From Brachionus manjavacas (Eukaryota; Rotifera; Eurotatoria; Ploima; Brachionidae), in NCBI GenBank assembly GCA_019054805.1, contig JAHQIY010000030.1, forward strand, positions 1-64,000: a stretch of DNA of 64,000 bases, read 5' to 3'. A program made the position numbers and the translations under genes. The notes under the pieces are model-generated. The model saw only the letters and a list, made by a program, of their open reading frames with translations, did no database searches and was not told the DNA's origin. Within the stretch, counting starts at the first letter, position 1, and every line of letters begins with the position of its first letter. Of the stretch, positions 28,501-39,121 are shown piece by piece.

Positions 28501-31500
28501 ATTCAAAAGTCTTATTTCACTCTCGATAGAATTTAATTAAAAAAAACCTAAAATATATTAAAAGCTTTTGAGTAAGAGTTGTAAAAATAATTTCAAAATT
28601 TAAACGAGAGAAGTAAAATTGGTTTTTCAAATTTTATTCAAAAGCCTGATTTCAGTCCTGGTCAAATTTAATTCAAAAAACCTAAAAAATATTAAAAGCT
28701 TTTTAGTAAGAGTTCTAAAAATAATTTCAAAATTTATACGAGAGAAGTAAAATTGGTTTTTCAAATTTTATTCAAAAGCCTGATTTCAGTCTCCGTCAAA
28801 TTTAATTCAAAAAAGCTAAAAAAATTAAAAAAAGCCTTTGAGTAAGATTTCTAAAAATGATTTCAAAATTTATACGAGAGAAGTAAAATTGGTTTTTCAT
28901 ATTTTATTCAAAAGCCTGATTTTAGTCTCCGTCAAATTTAATTCAAAAAACCTAAAAAATAATAAAAGCTTTTGAGAAAGAGTTGTAAAAATAATTTTAA
29001 AATTTCTATGAGAGAAGTAAAATTGGTTTTCCAAATTTTATTCAAAAGCCTTATTTCACTCTCGATAAAATTTAATTCAAAAAACCTTAAAAAATAATAA
29101 AAGCTTTTTGAGTAAGAGTTCTAAAAATAATTTCAAAATTTATACGAGAGAAGTAAAATTGGTTTTTCAAATTTTATTCAAAAGCCTGATTTTAGTCTCC
29201 GTCAAATTTAATTCAAAAAACCTAAAAAAATTAAAAAAAGCCTTTGAGCAAGAGTTGTAAAAATAATTTCAAAATTTATACGAGAGAAGTAAAATTGGTT
29301 TTTCAAATTTTATTCAAAAGCCTTATTTCACTCTTGATAAAATTTAATTCAAAAAACCTAAAAAAATTAAAAAAAGCCTTTGAGTAAGAGTTGTAAAAAT
29401 AATTTCAAAATTTATACGAGAGAAGTAAAATTGGTTTTTCATATTTTATTCAAAAGCCTGATTTCATTCTCCGTCAAATTTAATTCAAAAAACCTAAAAA
29501 AATTAAAAAAAAGCTTTTTAGTAAGAGTTCTAAAAATAATTTCAAAATTAATACGAGATAAGTAAAATTGGTTTTTCAAATTTTATTCAAAAGCCTGATT
29601 TCAGTCTCCGTCAAATTTAATTCAAAAAACCTAAAAAATATTAAAAGCTTTTGAGAAAGAGTTGTAAAAATAATTTTAAAATTTCTATGAGAGAAGTAAA
29701 ATTGGTTTTCCAAATTTTATTCAAAAGCCTTATTTCACTCTCGATAAAATTTAATTCAAAAAACCTTAAAAAATATTAAAAGCTTTATGAGTAAGAGTTC
29801 TAAAAATAATTTCAAAATTTATACGAGATAAATAAATTAGTTTTCCAAATTTTATTCAAAAGCCTGATTTCAGTCTTGGTCAAATTTTATTCAAAAAACC
29901 TAAAAAATAAAAAAAGCCTTTGAGTAAGAGTTGTAAAGATAATTTCAAAATTTATACGAGATAAATAAATTGGTTTTCCAAATTTTATTCAAAAGCCTTA
30001 TTTTACTCTCGATAAAATTTAATTCAAAAAAGCTAAAAAAATTAAAAAAAGCCTTTGAGTAAGATTTCTAAAAATAATTTTAAAATTTGTATGAGAGAAG
30101 TAAAATTGGTTTTTCAAATTTTATTCAAAAGCCTTATTTTACTCTCGATATAATTTAATTCAAAAAACCTAAAAAATAATAAAAGCTTTTGAGTATGAGT
30201 TCTAAAAATAATTTCTAAATTTATACGAGATAAGTAAAATTGGTTTTTCAAATTTTATTCAAAAGCCTGATTTCAGTCTCCGTCAAATTTAATTCAAAAA
30301 ACCTAAAAAAATTAAAAAAAGCCTTTGAGTAAGATTTCTAAAAATAATTTCAAAATTTATACGAGATAAGTAAAATTGGTTTTCCAAATTTTATTCAAAA
30401 GCCTTTTTTACTCTCGATAAAATTTAATTCAAAAAACCTAAAAAATAATAAAAGCTTTTGAGAAAGAGTTGTAAAAATAATTTTAAAATTTCTATGAGAG
30501 AAGTAAAATTGGTTTTCCAAATTTTATTCAAAAGCCTTATTTCACTCTCGATAAAATTTAATTCAAAAAACCTTAAAAAATATTAAAAGCTTTATGAGTA
30601 AGAGTTCTAAAAATAATTTCAAAATTTATACGAGATAAATAAATTAGTTTTCCAAATTTTATTCAAAAGCCTGATTTCAGTCTTGGTCAAATTTTATTCA
30701 AAAAACCTAAAAAATAAAAAAAGCCTTTGAGTAAGAGTTGTAAAGATAATTTCAAAATTTATACGAGATTAATAAATTGGTTTTCCAAATTTTATTCAAA
30801 AGCCTTATTTCACTCTCGATAGAATTTAATTAAAAAAAACCTAAAATATATTAAAAGCTTTAGAGTAAGAGTTGTAAAAATAATTTCAAAATTTAAACGA
30901 GAGAAGTAAAATTGGTTTTTCAAATTTTATTCAAAAGCCTGATTTCAGTCCTGGTCAAATTTAATTCAAAAAACCTAAAAAATATTAAAAGCTTTTTAGT
31001 AAGAGTTCTAAAAATAATTTCAAAATTTATACGAGAGAAGTAAAATTGGTTTTTCAAATTTTATTCAAAAGCCTGATTTCAGTCTCCGTCAAATTTAATT
31101 CAAAAAAGCTAAAAAAATTAAAAAAAGCCTTTGAGTAAGATTTCTAAAAATGATTTCAAAATTTATACGAGAGAAGTTAAATTGGTTTTTCAAATTTTAT
31201 TCAAAAGCCTGATTTCAGTCTCCGTCAAATTTAATTCAAAAAACCTAAAAAAAATTAAAAAAAGCTTTTTGAGTAAGAGTTCTAAAAATAATTTCAAAAT
31301 TTATACGAGATAAATAAATTAGTTTTCCAAATTTTATTCAAAAGCCTGATTTCAGTCTTGGTCAAATTTTATTCAAAAAACCTAAAAAATAAAAAAAGCC
31401 TTTGAGTAAGAGTTGTAAAAATAATTTCAAAATTTATACGAGATAAATAAATTGGTTTTCCAAATTTTATTCAAAAGCCTTATTTCACTCTCGATAGAAT

Positions 31501-32573
31501 TTAATTAAAAAAAACCTAAAATATATTAAAAGCTTTTGAGAAAGAGTTGTAAAAATAATTTTAAAATTTCTATGAGAGAAGTAAAATTGGTTTTCCAAAT
31601 TTTATTCAAAAGCCTTATTTCACTCTCGATAAAATTTAATTCAAAAAACCTTAAAAAACATTAAAAGCTTTTTGAGTAAGAGTTCTAAAAATAATTTCAA
31701 AATTTATACGAGATAAGTAAAATTGGTTTTTCAAATTTTATTCAAAAGCCTGATTTCAGTCTCCGTCAAATTTAATTCAAAAAACCTAAAAAAATTTAAA
31801 AAAAGCTTTTTAGTAAGAGTTCTAAAAATAATTTCAAAATTTATACGAGATAAGTAAAATTGGTTTTTCAAATTTTATTCAAAAGCCTGATTTCAGTCTC
31901 CGTCAAATTTAATTCAAAAAACCTAAAAAAATTAAAAAAAGCCTTTGAGTAAGATTTCTAAAAATAATTTCAAAATTTAAACGAGATAAGTAAAATTGGT
32001 TTTCCAAATTTTATTCAAAAGCCTTATTTCACTCTCGATAAAATTTAACTCAAAAAACCTAAAAAACATTAAAATCTTTTGAGTAAGAGTTGTAAAAATA
32101 ATTTTAAAATTTGAATGAGAGAAGTAAAATTGGTTTTTAAAATTTTATTTTAAAATTTGTATGAGAGAAGTAAAATTGGTTTTCCAAATTTTATTCAAAA
32201 GCCTGATTTCAATCTCCGTCAAATTTAATTCAAAAAACCTAAAAAAATTAAAAAAAGCCTTTGAGTAAGATTTCTAAAAATAATTTCAAAATTTATACGA
32301 GATAAGCAAAATTGGTTATCCAAATTTTATTCAAAAGCCTTTTTTCACTCTCGATAAAATTTAATTCAAAAAACCTTAAAAAAAATTAAAAGCTTTTGAG
32401 TAAGAGTTCTAAAAATAATTTCAAATTTATACGAGAGAAGTAAAATTGGTTTTCCAAATTTTATTCAAAAGCATGATTTCAGTCTTGGTCAAATTTAATT
32501 CAAGAACCCAAAAAATAAAAAAAGCCTTTGAGTAAGAGTTCTAAAAATAATTTCAAAATTTATACGAGAGAAA
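19500..32573 (+). repeat. Satellite zone C (centromere-proximal subfamily)
   Basis: Units here often have the shorter AAAAAATTAAAAAAAGCC linker, GAGTAAGATTTCTAAAAATA and a CCTTATTTCACTCTTGATAA box. A rare run with AGCTTTATGAGTAAGAG and TTGTAAAGATAATTTC recurs at about 28295, 29781 and 30590, so this zone also grew by multi-unit duplication. Confidence 0.6.
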
Positions 32574-33060
32574 AGCACCAATTTGCCTTTTCACAATGGT
32601 GAAAAAGAAATACCTTAAACAAATGACAAGCAACCACCACCCCAGCCTAACAAGTGCGGAAACAGTAAATGATGCTATCCGGAATGCAGGAGTTTTTTCT
32701 ATACAAGAAAAAAAATTTTATTAGGATTCTTTAAATAAAAGCCTCCCTAGATGGAAAAGAATTCGTCTCAAAATTTAAAGAACAGAAATAGAAACAAAAT
32801 GGCAGGTAATTACGATTTATCTTTTTTATCTGGTGGGAATCGGACCTTTAATGATCATTTTCAATTGATTTCTTTGAGTTGAAAAAATTGATGAGCTGGA
32901 AAAAGAAAATTCTTCACAGAAAACTAAAGTATTGTTCTCAATTGATTAGAAAGAAAATTATGACATGAAACCGAAATTTGATAATCCAATCCGATTATTT
33001 AATTATTTCTCTAATTCAATGGTAGAAATTAAAAATTTTCGTTGGATAAGTAAACTTTTT
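32574..33060. other. Unassigned junction region between satellite and retroelement fossil
   Basis: No family recognised. It contains a 42-codon plus-strand frame at 32596-32724 that starts MVKKKYLKQMTSNHH and is rich in Lys and polar residues. Its base composition is less repetitive than the satellite. The frame is short and unsupported by any second copy in the window, so I do not call it a gene. Confidence 0.4.
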
Positions 33061-33099
33061 TTAAGTACCTAAAAATCCTAATGAAATAATGTCCTTAGG

Positions 33100-33560
33100 T
33101 TTCGCCTTACATTTTCGAAAGTTTATTTCGAGTAACACCTCACAGCTACCTAATTCTTCTATAGAATTAGCAAATAAACATTTTGCATCGGTTAGAATTT
33201 TATCAAAAGCTTTTTGCTGATTGAATGATAAAAGACTTGGGTTAACATTTTATGATTTGTTTTGTCAAAAATAATCATCTGAGGTTCTGTATTTACATCA
33301 GATAGAATAATATAAAAAATATTTTCTACTTTACTACTTTTGCCGTTTTCTAATTTAAAATCTGAACCTGGAAATTTTATCAGTCCTTGGGATAGAAAAA
33401 TTCCTGAATATGTTTTTTGAAACCAATCAAGACCAAACAAAATATCATGGTCTTCATGATCGAAAACAATAAATTCAATTAAACATAAGCTGTTTCTCAG
33501 CCTAATTTCAAAAGGTTTCGTTTTGCCAGAAGCATGAGTAACTATCCTCTTTTCATTAAT
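33100..33560 (-). pseudogene. Retropepsin-like protease region and RT linker of the fossil
   Basis: A minus-strand frame contains HDILFGLDWFQKTYSGI, which resembles the conserved hydrophobic-Gly-Leu/Met-Asp-Phe/Trp segment after the flap of retroviral-type aspartic proteases. Just downstream comes the Glu-rich linker typical of the protease to reverse transcriptase boundary in Ty3-type elements. It is part of the broken element and has no expected activity. Confidence 0.55.
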
Positions 33561-33639
33561 TTACCTCCTACATAACCTGTAGTTGATGGTGTTTAATTAA
33601 TATTTTTCGAAAGAGAAGAAACCATATAAATCTTTACTT

Positions 33640-34980
33640 CCAAATCAGAAACTATTTCTAAAGAATTTTTTTTTTTTAATATTACTCTGCACTTAATAGC
33701 ATTATGTCCTTTCTTTAAAATGTAAGACATGTTAATTCACGTGATTTATTGTTTTCTTGATTTAAATACCTATTAGATACATTTTTTTGTTTTAGTAAAT
33801 CTTTGAATGTATCTCTTTTATAAGAAAAATTATTGTTTTTCTCTTTTACATTAGTTTTTACAAAGTTAACTTTAGATATGCAGCTAGCCGCTGATTCTAA
33901 TTGAATCGCAAGTGGGATAGCCTCCGACAGCTTAACGATTTTTCTACAAATAATTTCTATTTTTGTATTTTCTTTTAAAACCTTCTTTAAAGTAAAATAT
34001 TTTTTCTTCCTCAGCCATAAAGCCTAACTTATTGGTCAAAGTCAAAAATCTGTTTAGAAAATGCTCAACATTTAATTCCTTATGTTTTAAATTAGAGAGT
34101 TCGCTTCTAATCAAGTGTTCTCTATTGACGTTTCTAAAGGTATCTTTGAGCTCCTTTTCAAATTCAAACGACTACATTAATTCGATCTTTATCACGAATT
34201 TTTGCTGCTAAAAAACCTTGCTTGATCATAAGAAGCCAATCTTCTATATCATCTTTACTTTACCAGAAAATTTTGGTGTACTTACATGAAGATGTTTTGA
34301 TTTATTTTCCATATTTTGGTTGAGCAAAAATATATAGATTGGATCGTTCGACAAAGTTAAAATTTGTCCGCTCTCTTCGACCGGTTGATTGAATTGAATT
34401 TCGTTTATTATTCATAATGTTTTTATAATCATTAGATACATAGTCAGATATTTTAGGTGTTTTTTGCCGATCATAATCATCAATAACAGAATTTGCCTGG
34501 CGAATTTTTGGATTCCAATCTTTAATTATATCTTTTTCTATAACAATAAGCTTCAGGTGTTTTTTGTGCATCATCATCACTGATAAGTATTGATTTAGGC
34601 GTTTTTTCGTTTTGATCCATATTATAAAACATTTTGTTTAAATTTTTCGATTTTGAAGTATCTTTTATTGAAGCATCATTTTGCGAGCGATTATTTATAG
34701 TAGAGTAATCTAACTTGTAATAGTCTTTATTCATTATTAGGTATTTTTCATCTTGTTGGCTGTTGCTGACAGTTGAGTTGTTAAGAAGAACCTCGTTGAA
34801 TTGCATTTTTTTTTCTTATCAGAAACTTGTAAGTCAAAATATTGACTCTCGTTTAGATTAAACTGTGCCTTAAGTTCTGATATTATTTTATCTTTTTCAA
34901 GATTATCCTCTTTTAGATTTTCATTTCTTAATAAAATTTCGTCATTAGTCAGACGAAGTCTGTCCATTTCTGGAGATACA
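33640..34980 (-). pseudogene. Gag-like region of the fossil
   Basis: Minus-strand frames encode a charged, Asn- and Lys-rich region (NDEILLRNENLKEDN is coiled-coil-like), then a stretch resembling the Retrotrans_gag core (HFLNRFLTLTNKLGFMAEE), and finally a knuckle-like KKGHNAIKC. These fit a Ty3-type Gag with a nucleocapsid end. The frame is interrupted more than once. Confidence 0.55.
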
Positions 34981-35026
34981 TCATCTTTCTGCTAATCTAC
35001 GTCATCAGCGTCCAGTTTTATTTGTT

Positions 35027-35263
35027 TTATTTTGTTAATCTTTCTTTCAAAATTACAAATGCATTCTTTGCACTTTGATTTCCTTGTATCAGTGCTTCAT
35101 TGCTTTCCGCAATATTCTTTAATTCTGCTACAGTAGCCCTGTAAGCAGTCACTACCTTATCCAGGGAGTAAGCTAAGGATTTAGCCTTGCAAATATTTAG
35201 AGCTTTTATTTTTTTCCACTTTTTTGAATCGATATCCTCGATTATAGAGCCTATTTCACTCAT
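35027..35263 (-). pseudogene. Possible N-terminal Gag segment, coiled coil
   Basis: A 78-codon frame starting MSEIGSIIEDIDSKKWKKI is helical and charged, with heptad-like spacing. It sits between the probable LTR and the rest of Gag, which suggests it is the start of the element's polyprotein. This is inferred from position only; no family is recognised. Confidence 0.4.
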
Positions 35264-35390
35264 GGCACGATTAATAATTAGTACTAATTTTAAATTATCG
35301 TGCGGAACAATCTGCTTTTGTCTATTATCTATCTGTTTATATCTGTCTTTATCGCTGCTCCAATATATGTTAGTCTAGGGGATTTGGCAT

Positions 35391-35730
35391 GAATACCTTC
35401 GATTAACTTCAGAGGAGAAAGAAAGAGAAAATGAACAAGGTCTTGTTAAATAAACAATTATTATTGATTTAAAGTAAATAGGAAAAATACAAAGTTAAAA
35501 AGCTCTCCTTTTTAGAATTAAAACTTCTATTTATATTCAGGAGTTGTAACTTATAAAGGTCATTAATCATAAAGAATCTAAATAAAGATAAGTTGTGAAT
35601 TAAATCGGTCATAAAGATTTATGACATATGATAAATGATTCATAGAAACATAAAGATAAAATCCATATAAGTTGCGAAAATTGATGAGGTTAATTAAAAT
35701 ATGTGAAAAGGTTATTTTCACACTGCAACA
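35391..35730 (-). repeat. Probable LTR of the Ty3-like fossil
   Basis: On the minus strand the segment begins TGTTGCAGTGTGAAAATAAC, a start of the kind seen in many Ty3-type LTRs, contains the TATA-like AATATAAATAGAAG, and ends near GGTATTCA just upstream of the Gag-side leader. No second copy exists in the window, so the ends are estimated from TG...CA and spacing. Confidence 0.4.
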
Positions 35731-35879
35731 AACGTTAAATTTTTGTTGAATCCTGCTACTGCTAAATTAAAAACATGTTCCCAATATGTTTTACCTCCAA
35801 GATATTAATTAGATTAATATAAAATCAGCGAAATCATGCAGGTTCCCTTAGATTGTGTGTACAGATGTATTGGTAAGGC
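35731..35879. other. Spacer between LTR and minisatellite
   Basis: No gene seen. The part from about 35772 (AAACATGTTCCCAATATG) is the left boundary of the piece that recurs at 46256 and 50611, fused there to the gag fragment. Confidence 0.5.
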
Positions 35880-36545
35880 TCTTTTTGGTCTCTGCTTCTG
35901 TCGTACTGTTAGCTATTGAGTCTGCTGTTGAATACTGGTAATCTACAGTTTTATTAGCTCCGGGTGGATCGAGGTAGCGTGTGTATGTCAAAAGATGTTG
36001 CATGTTGCTTTGGTCTCTCCGGGATAACTTGAGTCAACTATAATGGTCGAAGCAATATTGACTGTTTCATTAGTTGCTCCGGATTGACTCGAGTCAGTTA
36101 AGTTTGTTAAAGCCCTGTTAAATGTTACTTTGGTTGTACCCTGGCTGTTTTGATCAAAACATTTAGTCAAGTCTTGTTCGATCACAGTCTCAGCCGCACG
36201 GGTCCGTCTTGAGTCTCTAAATGATGACAGGTTCTGGTTGAATGTAGCTTCAGTCACTCGGGAACCACTGGAATCGGCTGAATTGGTCATGGTATTTTTG
36301 ACCGAAGCTTTATTTGCTCCTAATCGAGGAGAATCTGTTAGGTTGAAGCCTTGTTAAACGCTTTATTATTTGTCCCAGGACAACTGGAGTCGGCCTAGTC
36401 AGTCAAAGACTTTTTTTTGCAGCTTCGGTCGTTCGCTGTTGAAGTTAGGTTCTGGTTGACTGTAGCTTCGGTCGTTCTGGGACGATTTCAAATCGGCTGA
36501 GTTTATCAAAGCCTTGTTAACTGGTTCTTTATTTTGATCAACTGA
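35880..36545 (-). repeat. 60-bp minisatellite coding for a 20-residue repeat
   Basis: Motifs like TTAGTTGCTCCGG recur every ~60 bp at about 35950, 36009, 36070, 36129, 36188, 36249 and 36309, giving about 11 diverged units. Sixty bases is 20 codons, and the minus strand reads a 20-residue repeat throughout. Fragments recur at 46256-46652, 50611-51007 and 53246-53389. Confidence 0.85.
35988..36290 (-). CDS. Fragment of a 20-residue tandem-repeat protein
   Basis: The longest open part of the minisatellite is 100 codons. Its repeats align as NRALTNLTDSSQSGATNETV, EQDLTKCFDQNSQGTTKVTF and NQNLSSFRDSRRTRAAETVI, a pattern of Asn-x-x-Leu-Thr, Asp-Ser-Ser and Ala-Thr-x-x-Thr-Phe. It is rich in Ser, Thr, Asn and Asp, with no signal peptide, no membrane segment and almost no Cys. 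Similar repeat reading continues on both sides but with interruptions, so this is a piece of a longer, decayed frame. I recognise no family. It could be a low-complexity surface or linker protein, or a repeat region of a mobile-element protein, given the ORF1-like fragment just upstream on the same strand. Confidence 0.4.
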   Translation of the reverse strand: MTNSADSSGSRVTEATFNQNLSSFRDSRRTRAAETVIEQDLTKCFDQNSQGTTKVTFNRALTNLTDSSQSGATNETVNIASTIIVDSSYPGETKATCNIF

Positions 36546-36611
36546 ATCTTTGAGATCTAATGAGGCGATGATCTCTCTTGTTATATTTCAGTTTTTCTTG
36601 TTGCTGTAACT

Positions 36612-36848
36612 GGTCAATGTTTGACCAGCTTTAATTCACTATTTCTTATTCCCCAAAATTTATTTTTTCCGTCCTCGCATGTTTTGAATATTAGTGAACG
36701 GCCATTCAAAGTGCTTGACTCCAGTAATTCACTATTTTTGCGATCGCGTTCTTGACGAACCTTCCGATCCACTACTCTCTGTCTTGGCGTAAGGTTTTTA
36801 TCAACATAACCATCATTGAATTCAAGGTATTTACGAAGCGATTTTGAT
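36612..36848 (-). pseudogene. LINE ORF1-like C-terminal fragment
   Basis: A minus-strand frame of about 75 codons contains DKNLTPRQRVVDRKVRQERD, then NGRSLIFKTCEDGKNKFWGI, and ends with a stop after KLVKH. The Leu-Thr-Pro plus basic/acidic helix pattern near a C-terminus resembles the end of ORF1 proteins of some non-LTR retrotransposons, but the match is from memory and weak. Its upstream edge is the interstitial telomere repeat, so it has no start codon and is truncated. It may belong with the 20-residue repeat region downstream. Confidence 0.35.
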
Positions 36849-36867
36849 AAACCCTAACCCTAGCCCT
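36849..36867 (+). repeat. Short interstitial telomere repeat
   Basis: AAACCCTAACCCTAGCCCT holds about three telomere units, one with a single change (CCCTAG), in the same orientation as the terminal array. In such AT-rich DNA this is unlikely by chance. Confidence 0.7.
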
Positions 36868-37019
36868 TTTTATTCATTGTCTATTTGGCTAATAAGCTAA
36901 AATTATTTGTAAAAATTTTTTTTGTTATAGTTGTTTAAAAAATATTTAAAATTAATTTTGGAATATGTGCGTGCTTTAAAAATATGAAAATTAGAAAAAT
37001 AATTAAAAAAAATGGGTTT
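36868..37019. other. Unique spacer, no feature seen
   Basis: AT-rich DNA between the interstitial telomere repeat and the start of the large duplication. It has no copy elsewhere in the window, and I see nothing in it. Confidence 0.6.
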
Positions 37020-37189
37020 AAAAATTTCAATTTTTAAAATCAATTTTTTAAAAGATTGAGAAATTTTTATTTTTATTTTTTTTATTTACAAAGCATGCAA
37101 ACTTTGTTACATTAAAATTTATTAAACTAATTTTAAAGATTTTAATATTTAATGATAAACTGTTCGAATTGAAATGATATTTTGAATTG

Positions 37190-38475
37190 AACATCTACTT
37201 CAAGACGCCCTTTTTCACAAGAAAAACAACGAGTTTTTGGTGGTTAATTCATAGATCTGTTGCAAAGCCGGCGCAACCTGATGTTTTCCAGCAGAACGCT
37301 AATATCGATCTAGAGATTAAAAATTGCAAGCTGATTAAAATTTAAATGATAAATTAATCGGCTTGTTTTAGTCAGGACGTATTTCAAACTTATATTTTGT
37401 ACGACATTATTGATTAATATTTTCAGAATTTAAAAAAAAATATATTGCGAATATATTAATGATTTCCGTCTTTTAGCAATTTGATTAAAACTTGTCTTGA
37501 TTAGTCATCCTGTGACTCAAATAAATCAAAAAACTGACTAAAATTCAATCGCAGATCATTAACATTAAAAATTATATAATTATATTATAAAAAGAGCTTA
37601 ATTTAATTTTTTTTGAAAACATTTTGTAAAAATGAATCTAATTATATTTAAAAACCAAAGTTGGATGTTCTTTTTTGATCTTAATGTATTAATTTCTTCA
37701 GTCTTTAATTGAAAATTTTTGTAATTAGTCTCATTCGAAAGAAAAAATTAATGAATTCATTGTTTTCTTTTAATTCTGTTAACAAACATATAAACACTGT
37801 TCCTTCTTGTCGGGACTTGTTGTAAAAGGAATGAATTTCTTTGTTACTTGCATTTTTAATTTTTGGTAATTTCTCTTGAATGTCGAATGGTTGTGCTTAC
37901 TAGAAATGTTTTTTTATAAGCAAAAAAATTTAATTAATCTAATTCTATAAAATTCAAATGTGTAAAAAACAAAACCAAAAATTAAGAGAAATTGTGAATT
38001 TTAATACAAAATACAAACAAAAATATAAAAATACCAAGGCTCAGGCTCAGAAGAAGCAAAACATGTTCTGTAAACTGAAGCGCATGATACATCCTTAGTA
38101 CCACCAATTTAATGATCCTGGTTAACTCTCCAATACATTTGGAAAATTCAGAATTTTATGAGTTTTACGAGAAAAACGGAAATAAGATATACAAAACACA
38201 AATGATTAGATTTTCATAAACAAAAAATATTGGTACATTTTTCTAATTCATTAATGTATTATCACTATTCAAAATCTTGCAAAGCATTTAAATCACATTT
38301 AAACAACACTAATCAACCCAAAATTATGGCATTTTAAACTTTTGTTATGATCTCAATTGACCTGAAAAATTTTTTTTTATGTATATTTCTAAAAATATTC
38401 AGCGATGAAAAATGGTATCTAATTGAAGTCATTTGATGAGCAAAGACAACCAGTCACTCATGTATCGACTGGAAA
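37190..38475. other. D1 left part: no recognised gene, small conserved frames
   Basis: A 46-residue plus-strand frame at 37958-38098 starts MCKKQNQKLREIVNFNTKYK and is basic and coiled-coil-like. A minus-strand frame at about 37600-37890 reads through EFINFFLSNETNYKNFQ and is whole over 53966-54166 in the other copy, following a possible splice acceptor (TTTCTAG). Both copies keep these frames, but the copies are too alike for that to mean selection. I do not assign a function. Confidence 0.3.
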
Positions 38476-39040
38476 CTCAAACAAAAATCTTCTTTGTCAT
38501 TTTCCCCACTTAACAAGTTTGCATCTTATACAATTACCAAATAAAAATTAAATAAACCGTGATTACATCATTAAAGTAAAACATACTTGCGAATTGATCA
38601 ATTAGTTACTTTTTATTAAATTAACTTGAGTCTGAATTCTTGGATCATGAGCTGTCACAACTTTAGCTGTCACATGTCAAATATTCTTCAGAACTTGAAA
38701 ATTATCTAAGAATCTAATTACAGCTTATTTAACTCCACAAAATTATGTCTAAACATTCTAAAATCTAAGTATTTTAACACTCTCCTTAGAAATTTATCGT
38801 TTATTTCTTGTGATTTAAAATACATTTTCCCAACTCTTAAAATCCCTACTTTAAAAAAACTCTTGTTTAACAAAAATCTTCTTTGTCATTTTCCCCACTT
38901 AACAAGTTTGCTTCTTATACAATTACCAAATAAAAATTAAATAAACCGTGATTACATCATTAAAGTAAAACATACTTGCGAATTGATCAATTAGTTACTT
39001 TTTATTAAATTAACTTGAGTCTGAATTCTTGGATCATGAA
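38476..39040 (+). repeat. Local direct duplication of ~170 bp inside LINE debris (D1)
   Basis: The segment from AACAAAAATCTTCTTTGTC to GAATTCTTGGATCATGA occurs at 38476-38649 and again at 38872-39040. In between lies the AACTTGAAAATTATCTAAG block also found at 43000. The two copies differ by few bases. Confidence 0.75.
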
Positions 39041-39121
39041 TACACATTGTTTCCTTAAAATGGTTATTAGCTAACAAAGCATAATCCTTACAATGGTTGA
39101 AGCAAATATCTCTTGAACCAT

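Larger units (their letters stand above)
175..32573 (+). repeat. Subtelomeric satellite array, ~130-137 bp unit (typical 132 bp)
   Basis: Roughly 245 head-to-tail units fill this stretch. Successive GATTTCAG motifs near the start lie at 175, 309, 446 and 576, giving spacings of 134, 137 and 130. Each unit carries, in order, GAGTAAGAGTTCTAAAAATA, a TTTATACGAGAGAAGTAAAA box, TTGGTTTTTCAAATTTT, CAAAAGCCTGATTTCAG, a variable TCTCCGTC/TCTCGATA/TCTGGATA/TCTTGGTC box, AAATTTAATTCAAAA and an A-rich linker. Many units are 132 bp, a multiple of three, so repeated open frames of 44 residues per unit run through several units by chance. I see no gene, no insertion and no interruption in the array. It ends inside a unit after CGAGAGAA. 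A subtelomeric satellite is the only reading I can support. Confidence 0.95.
33060..35730 (-). mobile_element. Ty3/gypsy-like LTR retroelement fossil, truncated
   Basis: Read on the minus strand, this stretch shows in order a probable LTR, a Gag-like region with an N-terminal coiled coil, a zinc-knuckle-like motif, a retropepsin-like protease and the linker that normally leads into the reverse transcriptase (residues like ANSIEELGSCEVLLEI). The reverse transcriptase body, RNase H, integrase and second LTR are missing, so the element stops near 33060. The coding part is broken in several places and is not functional. A segment of its gag recurs at 45703, 50060 and 62082. The family call rests on the order of parts and on weak protein resemblance; it looks old compared with the duplications that later copied it. 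Confidence 0.65.

Noticed and set aside
175-32573. Many open frames of 60-129 codons with a repeated 44-residue pattern (VFQILFKSLISV...)
   Set aside because: They arise because the satellite unit is often 132 bp, a multiple of three. They break wherever the unit length shifts, and have no varied coding content.
175-32573. CRISPR-like repeat array
   Set aside because: Whole units repeat without unique spacers, units are far too long, and the setting is a eukaryotic telomere.
35187-35378. Plus-strand frame MQIFRAFIFFHFFES...
   Set aside because: Antisense shadow of the coiled-coil Gag-like frame.
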